Origin: Nocardioides sp. zg-1308 | GTDB taxonomy: Bacteria > Actinomycetota > Actinomycetes > Propionibacteriales > Nocardioidaceae | Direction of reading: 5' to 3' | Length of the DNA: 64,000 nt | NCBI RefSeq assembly: GCF_013155375.1 | Contig: NZ_JABJQY010000002.1 | Coordinates: forward strand, 806,001 to 870,000 | In this document: piece by piece, positions 16,642 to 24,754 of the stretch | Position numbering within the stretch: position 1 is the first letter of the stretch | How the letters are laid out: each line of letters begins with the position of its first letter | Notes under the pieces: model-generated | Told to the model about the DNA's origin: nothing | What the model saw: the letters and a program-made list of their open reading frames with translations, nothing else | Database searches by the model: none | Made by a program: the position numbers and the translations under genes

Positions 16642-16734
16642 ATGTACGAGTCACTCACCGACATCGAGCTCATCGCCCGGCACCGCATCGCCGAGCGTGT
16701 GCGCTACTCCCCGCGCGCCCCCAAGCGCCGCTGA
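16642..16734 (+). CDS. 30-residue basic small protein
   Basis: A short open frame starting MYESLTDIELIARHRIAERV and ending in a basic RAPKRR tail. It has a near-perfect ribosome site GGAAGGAGG seven bases before the ATG, codon use like its neighbours, and lies 57 bases after the DUF4097 gene on the same strand. The peptide is a single amphipathic helix followed by a basic tail. It is too short for most gene finders. Function unknown; co-expression with DUF4097 is likely. Confidence 0.6.
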   Translation: MYESLTDIELIARHRIAERVRYSPRAPKRR

Positions 16735-16738
16735 CCCC

Positions 16739-17683
16739 TCAGGACCGCATGGAGACGCCGCGGCGCCAGTAGCCCATGAAGGCCACCTGGCGGCGGTCGA
16801 AGCCGAGCTCGTTGACGAGGTGCCGGCGCAGGCCGGTCACGACCTTCGACTCCCCGGCGATCCAGGCGTAGGTCACCCCGGCGACGTCGCCGGGGACGTC
16901 CTCGCCGGAGGACGAGTAGTAGGGCGTCTCCCACAGGTCCGGGTCGACCTCCTCGGCCGCCACGTCGACGTGGGCGTCCGGGATGCCGAGGTGCGCGACG
17001 ACCGCGTCGTGCAGCGGGACGCCCAGCTCGGCGTCCTCCCGGGCCAGCCAGACCACGTCGACGCCGGCCGGGCCGCGTACGTCCTGGACGTCACCGGCCA
17101 CCGGCACCTCGAGGAAGGCCTTGCCACGGGCGTCGGCCGGCAGCTGCTCGAGCACCGTGCAGATCGCCGGCACCGCCGTCTCGTCGCCCACCAGCAGCAG
17201 GTCGGCACCGGGGGCGGGGGTGAACTCGATGCCGCCGTAGGGGTAGCCCTTCCGCGGCGCCAGCAGCACGATCCGGTCGCCGACGGTGGCCGTCGAAGCC
17301 CACGTCGAGCCCGGACCCACGAGGTCGCCCTCGAGGTGGAGCACGATGTCGACCACGAACGTGGTCTGCTCGCCGGAGCCCCGGACGTCGCGGATCGTGT
17401 AGGTGCGCATGTGGCCGCGCTCGCTGGCCGGCTGGTCCAGCCAGGTCGCCAGCCACGACTCGTCGGCGGCCTCGGTCGAGGTGATGCCGCCGGTCTCCGG
17501 GTCGGGGAAGATCAGCTTGATCCGCTGGTCGAAGCGGTCGCCGTCGACGCCGAAGTGCGCGAGCTCGGGGCTGCCGAGCTCGACGCGCGCGAAGCTCGGG
17601 CTCAGCCGCTCGACCGAGACCACCTCCACCTCGGTGAAAAGCATGGGCAGCACGGTCGCGCTCGGGGTGGACGTCACGGTCAT
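16739..17683 (-). CDS. Siderophore-interacting protein (FAD-dependent ferric-siderophore reductase)
   Basis: 314 residues. N-terminal FAD-binding barrel with the flavin motif MRTYTIRD near residue 95, then an NADPH-binding lobe with LLLVGDETAVPAI and the C-terminal YAWIAGESKVVTGLRRHL and GYWRRGV motifs typical of ViuB/SIP enzymes. It releases iron from imported ferric siderophores by reduction in the cytoplasm. The ATG at 17683 overlaps the stop of the ATPase gene (TGATG), making this the last gene of the iron-uptake operon. Confidence 0.93.
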   Translation of the reverse strand: MTVTSTPSATVLPMLFTEVEVVSVERLSPSFARVELGSPELAHFGVDGDRFDQRIKLIFPDPETGGITSTEAADESWLATWLDQPASERGHMRTYTIRDVRGSGEQTTFVVDIVLHLEGDLVGPGSTWASTATVGDRIVLLAPRKGYPYGGIEFTPAPGADLLLVGDETAVPAICTVLEQLPADARGKAFLEVPVAGDVQDVRGPAGVDVVWLAREDAELGVPLHDAVVAHLGIPDAHVDVAAEEVDPDLWETPYYSSSGEDVPGDVAGVTYAWIAGESKVVTGLRRHLVNELGFDRRQVAFMGYWRRGVSMRS

Positions 17684-18501
17684 CAGATCTCCTCGGGAGC
17701 GAGTCGTTGGCGGCGGCCCACCGGGACCACCAACGGGGTGTGCGAGACGGGGTCGTCGATGACGCGGTTGTCGAGGCCGAACACGGTGCGCACGACCTCC
17801 TCGGTGACGACCTCGCGGGGCGTGCCCTCGGCCACGATCCGGCCGGTCCGCAGGGCGACGAGGTGGTCGGCGTAGCGCGCCGAGAGGTTGAGGTCGTGCA
17901 GCACCATCACGATCGTCGTGCCGCGCCGCGCGTTGAGCTCGGCGAGCAGGTCGAGCATCTCGACCTGGTGCGCGACGTCGAGGTACGTCGTCGGCTCGTC
18001 GAGCAGGAGCAGGTCGGTGCCCTGCGCGAGCGCCATCGCGATCCACACCCGCTGGCGCTGGCCGCCGGACAGCTCGTCGACCACGCGGTCGGCCAGGCCG
18101 AGGGTGTCGGTGAGCACGAGCGCCTCGGCGACGGCCTCCTCGTCCTCGGTGGTCCAGCGGCCGAAGGCGCCGTGGTGGGGGTGTCGGCCGCGACCAACGA
18201 GGTCGGCGACGGTGACGCCCTCGGGCGCGATGGGGTTCTGCGGGAGCAGGCCGAGGGCCTTGGCGACCTGCTTGGTCGGCAGGCGGTGGATCGCGTCGCC
18301 GTCGAGCAGCACCGCGCCCGACCGCGGCCGCAGGAGCCGGGCCAGGCCGCGCAGGAGCGTCGACTTGCCGCACGCGTTGGCGCCGACGATGACGGTGACC
18401 TTGCCGTGCGGGACCTGCAGGTCGAGGTCGCTCACGACGGCGGTCTCGGTGTAGCCCAGCGTCAGCCGGCTGGCCTCGAGCCTGGCGGTGGTGGCGGTCA
18501 T
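17683..18501 (-). CDS. Iron-siderophore ABC transporter ATP-binding protein
   Basis: 272 residues. Walker A VGANACGKSTLL, Q-loop LLPQNPIAPEGVTV, signature LSGGQRQR, Walker B LLLLDEPTTYLD and the switch His in VLHDLN are all intact. The FecE/FepC-type subfamily is shown by the segment PHHGAFGRWTTEDEEAV. Walker A has Ala-Asn-Ala where Pro-Asn-Gly is commoner. ATG at 18501 overlaps the permease stop by four bases. Confidence 0.94.
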   Translation of the reverse strand: MTATTARLEASRLTLGYTETAVVSDLDLQVPHGKVTVIVGANACGKSTLLRGLARLLRPRSGAVLLDGDAIHRLPTKQVAKALGLLPQNPIAPEGVTVADLVGRGRHPHHGAFGRWTTEDEEAVAEALVLTDTLGLADRVVDELSGGQRQRVWIAMALAQGTDLLLLDEPTTYLDVAHQVEMLDLLAELNARRGTTIVMVLHDLNLSARYADHLVALRTGRIVAEGTPREVVTEEVVRTVFGLDNRVIDDPVSHTPLVVPVGRRQRLAPEEI

Positions 18502-19565
18502 CCCGCCCTCCTTCCGGTGCGGCCGCGGGCGAGCAGCCAGAGCAGGAACGGCGCGCCGAAGGCGCCGGTGACGATGCCCACGGGCAGGTTGAGGCCGGCG
18601 AAGGCGTAGGCCCCGGCGTGGTCGCCGACCAGGACGATGGCCGCGCCGACGAGGCCGGCGCCGAGCAGCGTCGTACGCCCCTGGTTGAGCGCCCGGGCGA
18701 TCGGGCCGGACAGGAACGCGACGAACGCGATGGGCCCGGCGGCGGCGACGGCCACCGCGATGAGCAGCACGGCCAGGAACATCAGCACGTCGGTGCGCCG
18801 GCGCCCGACGCCGAGGCCGGCGGCGGCGTCCTCGCCGAGCTCGGTGACGGCGAGCGAGCGTGCCGCCCACGCCGTGGCGGGCAGCAGCACGGCGAGGGCC
18901 GCGGCGAAGAGGCCGATGCTCGACCAGGCGACGCCGTTGACGCTGCCGGTCAGCCAGCGCAGCACCAGCTGGACGTCGTACTCGTCGACGCGGGTGAAGA
19001 CGTACTGGATGACCGACTGCATGGCGGCGGCCAGCCCGATGCCGGCCAGCACGAGGCGGAAGCCACCGTGGTCGCCGGCGACGAGCCGGACGGCCAGCGC
19101 GACACCCAGCGCCCCGGCGACGGCGGCGGCCGAGACCGGCCAGCCCGTCCAGCCGGCGAGCGCGATGGCGGACACGGCCGCGGCGCTGGCGCCGAGGCTG
19201 ACGCCGACGATGTCGGGGCTGGCGAGGGGGTTGCGCAGCGTGGTCTGGAAGATGGCGCCGCCGATGCCGAACGCGAGCCCGGAGAGGACCGCGAGGACCG
19301 CGCGCGGGAGCTTGGACTCCATCACTATGTAGGTGGCGCCGGGGATCTGCTCGCCGGCGAGGATGCGCAGGAAGTCGGGGATGGTGACCGTGTAGTCGCC
19401 GAGCAGCACGCGCACCGCGAAGGCGCCGACCACGACGAGCACCAGCCCGCCGACGAGGCGACGGTGGTGGCGTGCGGGTCCGCGGCGCGCACGGCGTACG
19501 ACATCGGCGGCCTCGCGGGCGGAGGGCCCCGTCGTCACGGGTCCGGGGTCGACGGTCACGGTCAC
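18498..19565 (-). CDS. FecCD-family iron-siderophore permease (second)
   Basis: 355 residues, start GTG at 19565 overlapping the upstream permease stop (GTGA). About nine to ten membrane helices; family motifs are LPRAVLAVLSGLAFGIGGAI followed by LRNPLASPDIVGVSLGA, and GPIAFVAFLSGPIARAL near the coupling helix. It forms the channel with the preceding permease. An extended ~35-residue cytoplasmic N-terminus rich in Arg precedes the first helix. Confidence 0.94.
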   Translation of the reverse strand: MTVTVDPGPVTTGPSAREAADVVRRARRGPARHHRRLVGGLVLVVVGAFAVRVLLGDYTVTIPDFLRILAGEQIPGATYIVMESKLPRAVLAVLSGLAFGIGGAIFQTTLRNPLASPDIVGVSLGASAAAVSAIALAGWTGWPVSAAAVAGALGVALAVRLVAGDHGGFRLVLAGIGLAAAMQSVIQYVFTRVDEYDVQLVLRWLTGSVNGVAWSSIGLFAAALAVLLPATAWAARSLAVTELGEDAAAGLGVGRRRTDVLMFLAVLLIAVAVAAAGPIAFVAFLSGPIARALNQGRTTLLGAGLVGAAIVLVGDHAGAYAFAGLNLPVGIVTGAFGAPFLLWLLARGRTGRRAG

Positions 19566-20596
19566 AACGCCCTCCCCGTGCGGCGGATCAGGGCGATGAA
19601 GACGGGTACGCCGACGACGGCGGCCATGATGCCGACCTGGACCTCCGACGGCGGGAGCACGATGCGGCCGACCGTGTCGGCCACGACCACGAGCACCGCG
19701 CCGGCCACCATCGAGAACGGCAGCACCCGCGCGTAGTCGGGACCGACGAGGCCGCGCACGACGTGAGGGACGACGAGCCCGACGAAGGCGATGGGCCCGG
19801 CCAGCGCGGTCGCCGTGCCGGCGAGCAGGACGATGGCGACCCCGATGACGACGCGGTCGCGGGTGGTGTGGCGACCCAGGCCACGGGCGAGGTCCTCGCC
19901 CAGCGCGAGGGTGTTGAGCAGGCGGGCGCCGGCCAGGGCGAGCAGCGCGCCGACGACGAGGAACGGCAGGCCGGTGAGCAGCACCTCGAAGCCGCGCCCG
20001 CCGATGGTGCCGACCTGCCAGAAGCGGAAGGTCTCCATGGTCTTGCGGTCGGCCAGCAGGAGCCCGGTGGTCCAGCTGGCGAGCCCGGCGCTGAGCGCGG
20101 CGCCGGTGATGGCGAGCTTCATCGGGGTCGCACCGTCCCGGCCGAACGCGGCGATGCCGTGCACCAGCAGCGCCGCGAGGGCTGCGCCGAGGAACGCCAT
20201 CGGCAGGAACTGGCCCATCGCGGTGAGCCCGAACGACGTCATCCCGACGACCATCGCGAAGGTGGCACCGGCGTTGACGCCGAGGATGCCGGGGTCGGCC
20301 AGCGGGTTGCGGGTCAGGCCCTGCATGAGCGCGCCGGCGAGCCCGAGGGCCGCGCCGACGGCGAACCCGAGGACCGTGCGCTCGAGGCGGGCCTCGACGA
20401 CCGGGTGGAGCGGGTGGCCGGAGTCCCAGATCGCCTCGACCGGCACCCAGGTGGCTCCGACGACCAGCGAGAGCACGCCGGCACCGGCCAGCGCCGCAAT
20501 GGTGATCGCGGCACTGGCCGGCAGTGCGAGCTGACGTCGGCGGCCTCCCCCCGGGGACCGGCTGACGTCCTCCCGCGTCGGTACGAGGGCCGTCAT
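19562..20596 (-). CDS. FecCD-family iron-siderophore permease (first)
   Basis: 344 residues, ATG at 20596. Motifs of the family are present: LERTVLGFAVGAALGLAGAL, TRNPLADPGILGVNAGA and GPIAFVGLVVPHVVRGLVG. About ten membrane helices. It starts five bases after the binding-protein stop and its own stop overlaps the second permease start, so transporter subunits are translationally coupled. Confidence 0.94.
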   Translation of the reverse strand: MTALVPTREDVSRSPGGGRRRQLALPASAAITIAALAGAGVLSLVVGATWVPVEAIWDSGHPLHPVVEARLERTVLGFAVGAALGLAGALMQGLTRNPLADPGILGVNAGATFAMVVGMTSFGLTAMGQFLPMAFLGAALAALLVHGIAAFGRDGATPMKLAITGAALSAGLASWTTGLLLADRKTMETFRFWQVGTIGGRGFEVLLTGLPFLVVGALLALAGARLLNTLALGEDLARGLGRHTTRDRVVIGVAIVLLAGTATALAGPIAFVGLVVPHVVRGLVGPDYARVLPFSMVAGAVLVVVADTVGRIVLPPSEVQVGIMAAVVGVPVFIALIRRTGRAL

Positions 20597-20600
20597 GGGC

Positions 20601-21638
20601 TCAGGCGCCCTCGATGGCCTTCGCCACGTGGGGGAGGAAGTCCTCGACGATGACGGGGATCGACAGCGGCGTGGGGTTGGTCGCCGCCATCGTCCGCTCC
20701 ATGTCGGTCTCGGCGTAGAAGTGGCCCTCGGCGATCGCGGGGATCTGGCTGAGCAGCTTGTCGCCCTCGATGGTCTCGAGGCTCTTCTCGGAGTCGACCC
20801 AGGTGAGGAAGACGTCGGACTCCAGCTCGGTGGCCTTCTCGGCCGAGACCATGCCGTAGAACTCGCCCGGCTTGATCGCGTCGGCCACGACGGGCGCGTC
20901 GACCATGCCGAAGTCACGCATCAGGGACACGCGCGGGTCCTCGGGGGCGTACATGCCGATCGAGGACAGGTCGGTCGCGGCGAGGTAGCCGTAGATGAGC
21001 TCGGCACCCTCGAGCTGGGGGTGGGCCTGCTTGCCCTCCTCGATGGTGGCCTCGGTGTCAGCGGCGACGTCCTCGGCGAGGTCGGCGCGGCCGAGCGCCT
21101 TGCCGACCGTCTCGAGCGAGGTGCGCCAGTCAGTGGTCCACGGGAACTCGGGGTAGGCGACGACCGGTGCGATCTTGGAGAGCTTGGCGTACTCCGCCTC
21201 GGTGACACCGGAGTTGGTGGCCAGGATCAGGTCGGGCGCCAGCTCGGCGATCTCGTCGATCGGGGCGCCGTCGGCGTCGTCGTAGCGCACGGGCGCCTCG
21301 GCACCGGCCTCCTCGACGGCCGCGTCGAACCAGTCGGTCGAGCCGCCCTCGTTGCCGCCCCAGGTGATCTTGGTGGCGCCGACCGGGACGACGCCCAGCG
21401 CGACGGCGTGGTCGTGGTCGGTCCAGCCGAGGGTCGCCACGCGGGTGGGCTCGGACTCGATCGTCGTCTCGCCGAAGGCGTGCTCGATGGTGACCGGAAA
21501 GGCGTCGGCCTCGGCGGTCGTCGTGGCGGTCGGCTCGGCGGCGGAGTCGCTGCCGCTGGTCGACCCCGTGCTGCAGCCGGTGAGGGCGGCGACGAGGAGG
21601 GTGGCCGCGGCGAGCGGGGTGGCGAGGGAACGCTTCAT
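20601..21638 (-). CDS. Iron-siderophore substrate-binding lipoprotein
   Basis: 345 residues. A lipoprotein signal peptide ends at the lipobox LTGC with Cys22, followed by a Ser/Thr/Gly-rich spacer, then a FepB/FhuD-type fold: TRVATLGWTDHDHAVALGVVPVG, DEIAELAPDLILATNSGVTE and DFLPHVAKAIEGA at the end. It captures ferric siderophore outside the membrane for the two permeases. First gene of the operon, with an IdeR-like box at 21674-21692 upstream, so it should be repressed by iron. Confidence 0.94.
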   Translation of the reverse strand: MKRSLATPLAAATLLVAALTGCSTGSTSGSDSAAEPTATTTAEADAFPVTIEHAFGETTIESEPTRVATLGWTDHDHAVALGVVPVGATKITWGGNEGGSTDWFDAAVEEAGAEAPVRYDDADGAPIDEIAELAPDLILATNSGVTEAEYAKLSKIAPVVAYPEFPWTTDWRTSLETVGKALGRADLAEDVAADTEATIEEGKQAHPQLEGAELIYGYLAATDLSSIGMYAPEDPRVSLMRDFGMVDAPVVADAIKPGEFYGMVSAEKATELESDVFLTWVDSEKSLETIEGDKLLSQIPAIAEGHFYAETDMERTMAATNPTPLSIPVIVEDFLPHVAKAIEGA

Positions 21639-21673
21639 CGGGACTCCGTTGTGCGGGTGACGGTCAGGCTGAC

Positions 21674-21692
21674 TTAGGAGAGCCTAACCACA
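21674..21692. promoter_or_regulatory. IdeR/DtxR-type iron box for the siderophore operon
   Basis: TTAGGAGAGCCTAACCACA agrees at 14 of 19 positions with the mycobacterial IdeR consensus (TTAGG...CTAACC core) and lies about 36 bases before the binding-protein ATG. A second weaker pair, ATTAGG at 21703-21708 and CCTAAT at 21723-21728, lies just upstream. Iron-loaded IdeR would be expected to repress the operon. Confidence 0.75.
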
Positions 21693-21750
21693 CATGGCCC
21701 GAATTAGGCAACGGAGCAGTGACCTAATCCGTCGCACCGCCGACGGGTCC

Positions 21751-22326
21751 TCAGATCGGCGTACGGTGGAACCCCTGGAAGGAGCGGCTCGGCGTGGGCC
21801 CGCGCTGGCCCTGGTAGCGCGAGCCGTACTTCTCCGAGCCGTAGGGGTGCTCGCTCGGCGAGGACAGCCGGAAGAAGCAGAACTGCCCGATCTTCATCCC
21901 GGGGTAGAGCTTGATCGGCAGGGTCGCGACGTTGGCGAGCTCGAGCGTCACGTGCCCCGAGAACCCGGGGTCGACGAAGCCGGCCGTCGCGTGGGTCAGC
22001 AGACCGAGCCGGCCGAGGGACGACTTGCCCTCCACCCGGGCGGCGACGTCGTCGGGCAGCGACACCACCTCGTACGTCGAGCCGAGCACGAACTCGCCCG
22101 GGTGCAGGATGAACGGCTCGTCGCCCTCCGGCTCGACCTCGCGGGTCAGCTCGGACTGGTCGGCCGCGGGGTCGATGTGCGGGTAGCGGTGGTTCTCGAA
22201 GACCCGGAAGAAGCGGTCGAGCCGCACGTCCACGCTGGACGGCTGCATCATCTGCGGATCCCACGGCTCCAGCGCGATGCGGCCGGCGTCGATCTCTGCG
22301 GTGATGTCGCGGTCGGAGAGCAGCAC
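21751..22326 (-). CDS. dcd: dCTP deaminase, probably bifunctional (dUMP-forming)
   Basis: 191 residues. Converts dCTP toward dUMP for thymidylate synthesis. The motif [19 protein letters not shown] and the following [15 protein letters not shown] hold the active-site residues. The C-terminus ([20 protein letters not shown], then RGPTPSRSF) closely resembles the mycobacterial enzyme, which combines dCTP deaminase and dUTPase activity. ATG at 22326; a TAGGGT -10 on the minus strand at 22339-22334 would put the transcription start at the ATG, so the message may be leaderless. Confidence 0.95.
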   Translation of the reverse strand: MLLSDRDITAEIDAGRIALEPWDPQMMQPSSVDVRLDRFFRVFENHRYPHIDPAADQSELTREVEPEGDEPFILHPGEFVLGSTYEVVSLPDDVAARVEGKSSLGRLGLLTHATAGFVDPGFSGHVTLELANVATLPIKLYPGMKIGQFCFFRLSSPSEHPYGSEKYGSRYQGQRGPTPSRSFQGFHRTPI

Positions 22327-22382
22327 CCGGCCGACCCTAGCCTCAGTTTCCGCCGCCGCGGAGGGGTGGCCACAATGGATCG

Positions 22383-23159
22383 GTGACCTTCCACCGCTAC
22401 GTCGCCCTGGGCGACTCGTTCACCGAGGGCGTCGGCGACCCCGACCCCTCGCGCCCCAACGGCCTGCGCGGCTGGGCCGACCGCGTCGCCGAGGTGCTGG
22501 CCCGGCAGACCGACGACTTCGGCTACGCCAACCTCGCGATCCGCGGGCGCAAGCTCGCCCCCATCGTGGCCGAGCAGGTCGACGCCGCCATCGCGCTCGA
22601 GCCCGACCTGATCACCATCCACGGCGGTGGCAACGACGTGCTGCGCCCCCGCGTCGACCTCGACGCGCTCGCCCGGACGTACGACGACGCGATCGCGCGG
22701 CTGACCACCACGGGCGCGCGGGTCGTGATGTTCACGCTCTTCGACCCGGGCGCCGGCGGCATCTACGGCCCCGTACGCGGGCGGATGGCGATCTTCAACG
22801 AGTGGGTCCGCGAGATCGCCGACCGCCACGACGCCACCATCGTCGACATGTGGCGGATGCGCGACATCGAGATCGCCGGCGTCATGGACACCGACCGGAT
22901 GCACCTCAACGGCTCCGGCCACACCCACATCGCCCATGCCGTCCTCGAGGCGATCGGCGTCGAGCACGGCCTCGAGCCCGTCACCGTCGGACCGCTGCCG
23001 GTGCTCGGGCGCCGCGAGGCGTGGGCCGCCAACGCCCAGTGGACGCGCGAGTTCCTCGTGCCGTGGGTGCACCGCCGCATCACCGGCCGGTCCTCCGGCG
23101 ACACGGTCTCCCCCAAGCACCCCCACCTCGCGGAGGTCCGCCGCTCCGAGGTCGGGTAG
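22383..23159 (+). CDS. SGNH/GDSL-family hydrolase
   Basis: 258 residues, start GTG at 22383. The four SGNH blocks are visible: GDSFTEG with the nucleophile Ser near residue 12, a Gly in block II (NLAIRGRKL), GGGNDVL as block III with the Asn, and [10 protein letters not shown] as block V with catalytic Asp and His. No signal peptide, so it is likely a cytoplasmic esterase or lipase-like enzyme. Divergent from dcd with only 56 bases between; CACAAT at 22371-22376 could be its -10, again giving a near-leaderless start. Confidence 0.88.
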   Translation: MTFHRYVALGDSFTEGVGDPDPSRPNGLRGWADRVAEVLARQTDDFGYANLAIRGRKLAPIVAEQVDAAIALEPDLITIHGGGNDVLRPRVDLDALARTYDDAIARLTTTGARVVMFTLFDPGAGGIYGPVRGRMAIFNEWVREIADRHDATIVDMWRMRDIEIAGVMDTDRMHLNGSGHTHIAHAVLEAIGVEHGLEPVTVGPLPVLGRREAWAANAQWTREFLVPWVHRRITGRSSGDTVSPKHPHLAEVRRSEVG

Positions 23160-23187
23160 CATTCCCCCGCCGTCCACGGACGGCACT

Positions 23188-23263
23188 GCGGATGTAGCTC
23201 AGCTGGTAGAGCGCGACCTTCCCAAGGTCGATGTCGCGAGTTCGAATCTCGTCATCCGCTCCA
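23188..23263 (+). tRNA. tRNA-Gly (anticodon CCC)
   Basis: 76 bases with encoded CCA. Acceptor stem GCGGATG/CATCCGC, D arm GCTC...GAGC, anticodon stem CGACC/GGTCG with loop TTCCCAA (anticodon CCC, reads GGG), T arm GCGAG TTCGAAT CTCGT with one G-T pair. It lies 28 bases after the SGNH hydrolase gene. No integrase or duplicated 3' end is visible nearby, so there is no sign that it serves as an integration site. Confidence 0.96.
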
Positions 23264-23320
23264 GTTCTTCGAAAGCCCGCCGTCCCCGCTGCGGGTTGTC
23301 GTCGCGTGTCGTCGTACGAG

Positions 23321-23368
23321 CGGTGAGTGAGGCGGCTTTCCGCGCCGCAGAACCCGCCTCACGCACCG
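23321..23368. promoter_or_regulatory. 15-base inverted repeat (stem-loop) between tRNA-Gly and C39-like gene
   Basis: CGGTGAGTGAGGCGG at 23321-23335 pairs with CCGCCTCACGCACCG at 23354-23368 with a single mismatch and an 18-base loop. It lies 58 bases after the tRNA and 96 before the next start. No T-run follows, so a classical terminator is doubtful; a processing signal, attenuator or protein site is possible. A weaker 6-bp stem (GCCCGC/GCGGGT, 23275-23296) precedes it. Confidence 0.5.
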
Positions 23369-23463
23369 CCGGTCGGACCAGCGTGTGACCGCAGGGAGAC
23401 TTGCGCCTGCTGGGGCCAGAGGGGACAGTGAGGCGATCATCTAGCACCAGAGGTCCCTTCCCC

Positions 23464-24753
23464 ATGCCTGCACTTCCCCGCCGTACGACCCGCCGTACGA
23501 CCCGCCGTACGACCCGCCGCACGACCCGCCAGCTCGCCCACCTCATCGCCCACCGCATCGCCACGGAGGACGCCTCGCGCCCCCTCTGGCGGCACCCGGT
23601 CACCGTCGCCGCCGCTGCCCTGGCACTGACCCTGGGCGCCGTCCCGCTGCTGCCGGACGGCGACGCGGAGCAGGGCTCGATCGCCCCCACCGCCGAGACG
23701 ACGGAGACGACGGAGCGCCCCGGAGCGGTGGGCACCAGCGCGATCACGCCGGCGATGCGGGCCGAGATCGACCGCGTGGTCGCGGAGGGCGCGGCGCTCG
23801 ACCGCGCCCGAGGACGTACGGCGACCGCGCGCGCGGCGGTGCGGTGCGCGGTCTTCGAGGGCCAGCGCTACTGCCTCGGCTTCGGCTGGACCACCCGGTC
23901 GCGCGACGACCTGGTCGCCCGGACGGCCGCCCCCACCCCGGCCGGCCGCGAGCGCACCGGCGGCCTCGACGCCGAGGGCCTGCTGTCGCGGGCGAGCGCG
24001 CGCACCGCGGCCGCCCGCGGCGAGGCCGAGCGCGAGGAGCTCACCATGGCGGCCCGCTCGGTCGGGAAGGTGTGGCTGCTCCGCCACGAGATCCAGGGCG
24101 TGCCCCTCCCCGACGACTTCGCCGAGAGGCACCCCGACCTCGCCGGCGTCCCGTCCGCCAGCGCGCGGGGCGGGTTCGGCGGGAAGTACCCCGAGTCGTT
24201 CGCGATCCTCGACGAGTCGCGCGCCCTGGCCCAGAACCAGACCTACTGGTGCGGCCCGGCCGCCATGCAGTCCATCGGCTGGAGCTCCCAGAAGCGGCGC
24301 AAGAACCAGTCCTACTGGGCGCGACGCCTCGGCACCACCACCGCCGGCACGGCGATCACCGACATGGTGCGCGTGGTCAACAACAAGACCCACTACGACG
24401 ACGCGGACCACGCCGGGCCCTACATCGTGCTCGACATCAGCGACTTCACGTTCAAGCAGTGGTACCGCCTGATGATGCGGCACGTGCACGACTACCGCGC
24501 CCCGGTCGTCCTCCACCCGGTGCTGCTCAAGCAGTTCTACCCCTACCTCGACGACGACGCGAGCGGGCACTTCCAGGTCGGCCGCGGCTTCGACCAGGAC
24601 CCGGACGGCAACCGCAGGATCGGCTACTTCGAGCCGTGGGACCAGTCGCGCTTCGACCCCAGCGAGCCGGCCATCGGGCGCGTCCAGTGGCGCAACGCCT
24701 ACAAGTCCTACCGTGCCAACCTCGACCACTTCCAGCACAACGTCGGCGTCTGA
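23464..24753 (+). CDS. Exported peptidase C39-like protein
   Basis: 429 residues. The N-terminus has four RTTR repeats, a basic/helical part and one hydrophobic segment (VTVAAAALALTLGAVPLL, about residues 46-63), which may be a signal anchor. The C-terminal ~190 residues resemble C39-like cysteine peptidases: Cys263 in QTYWCGPAAM, His369 in GHFQVGRGF and an Asp in FEPWDQ soon after. Family members cleave peptides or bacteriocin leaders; here there is no ABC transporter fused or adjacent, so it may act on its own outside the membrane. The following lipoprotein gene starts two bases after its stop. Confidence 0.75.
   Translation: MPALPRRTTRRTTRRTTRRTTRQLAHLIAHRIATEDASRPLWRHPVTVAAAALALTLGAVPLLPDGDAEQGSIAPTAETTETTERPGAVGTSAITPAMRAEIDRVVAEGAALDRARGRTATARAAVRCAVFEGQRYCLGFGWTTRSRDDLVARTAAPTPAGRERTGGLDAEGLLSRASARTAAARGEAEREELTMAARSVGKVWLLRHEIQGVPLPDDFAERHPDLAGVPSASARGGFGGKYPESFAILDESRALAQNQTYWCGPAAMQSIGWSSQKRRKNQSYWARRLGTTTAGTAITDMVRVVNNKTHYDDADHAGPYIVLDISDFTFKQWYRLMMRHVHDYRAPVVLHPVLLKQFYPYLDDDASGHFQVGRGFDQDPDGNRRIGYFEPWDQSRFDPSEPAIGRVQWRNAYKSYRANLDHFQHNVGV
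23479..23526 (+). repeat. Four 12-base tandem repeats encoding RTTR units
   Basis: CGCCGTACGACC occurs three times exactly and a fourth time with one change (CGCCGCACGACC). It lies inside the C39-like gene just after the start codon and gives a run of Arg-Thr-Thr-Arg units, a likely site of copy-number change. Confidence 0.85.
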
Positions 24754-24754
24754 C

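Noticed and set aside
23188..23263. tRNA-Gly as integration site for the following genes
   Set aside because: No integrase and no repeated tRNA 3' end was seen downstream.
23479..23526. Possible CRISPR or DNA repeat array
   Set aside because: The 12-base units have no spacers and lie in frame within a coding sequence as RTTR repeats.
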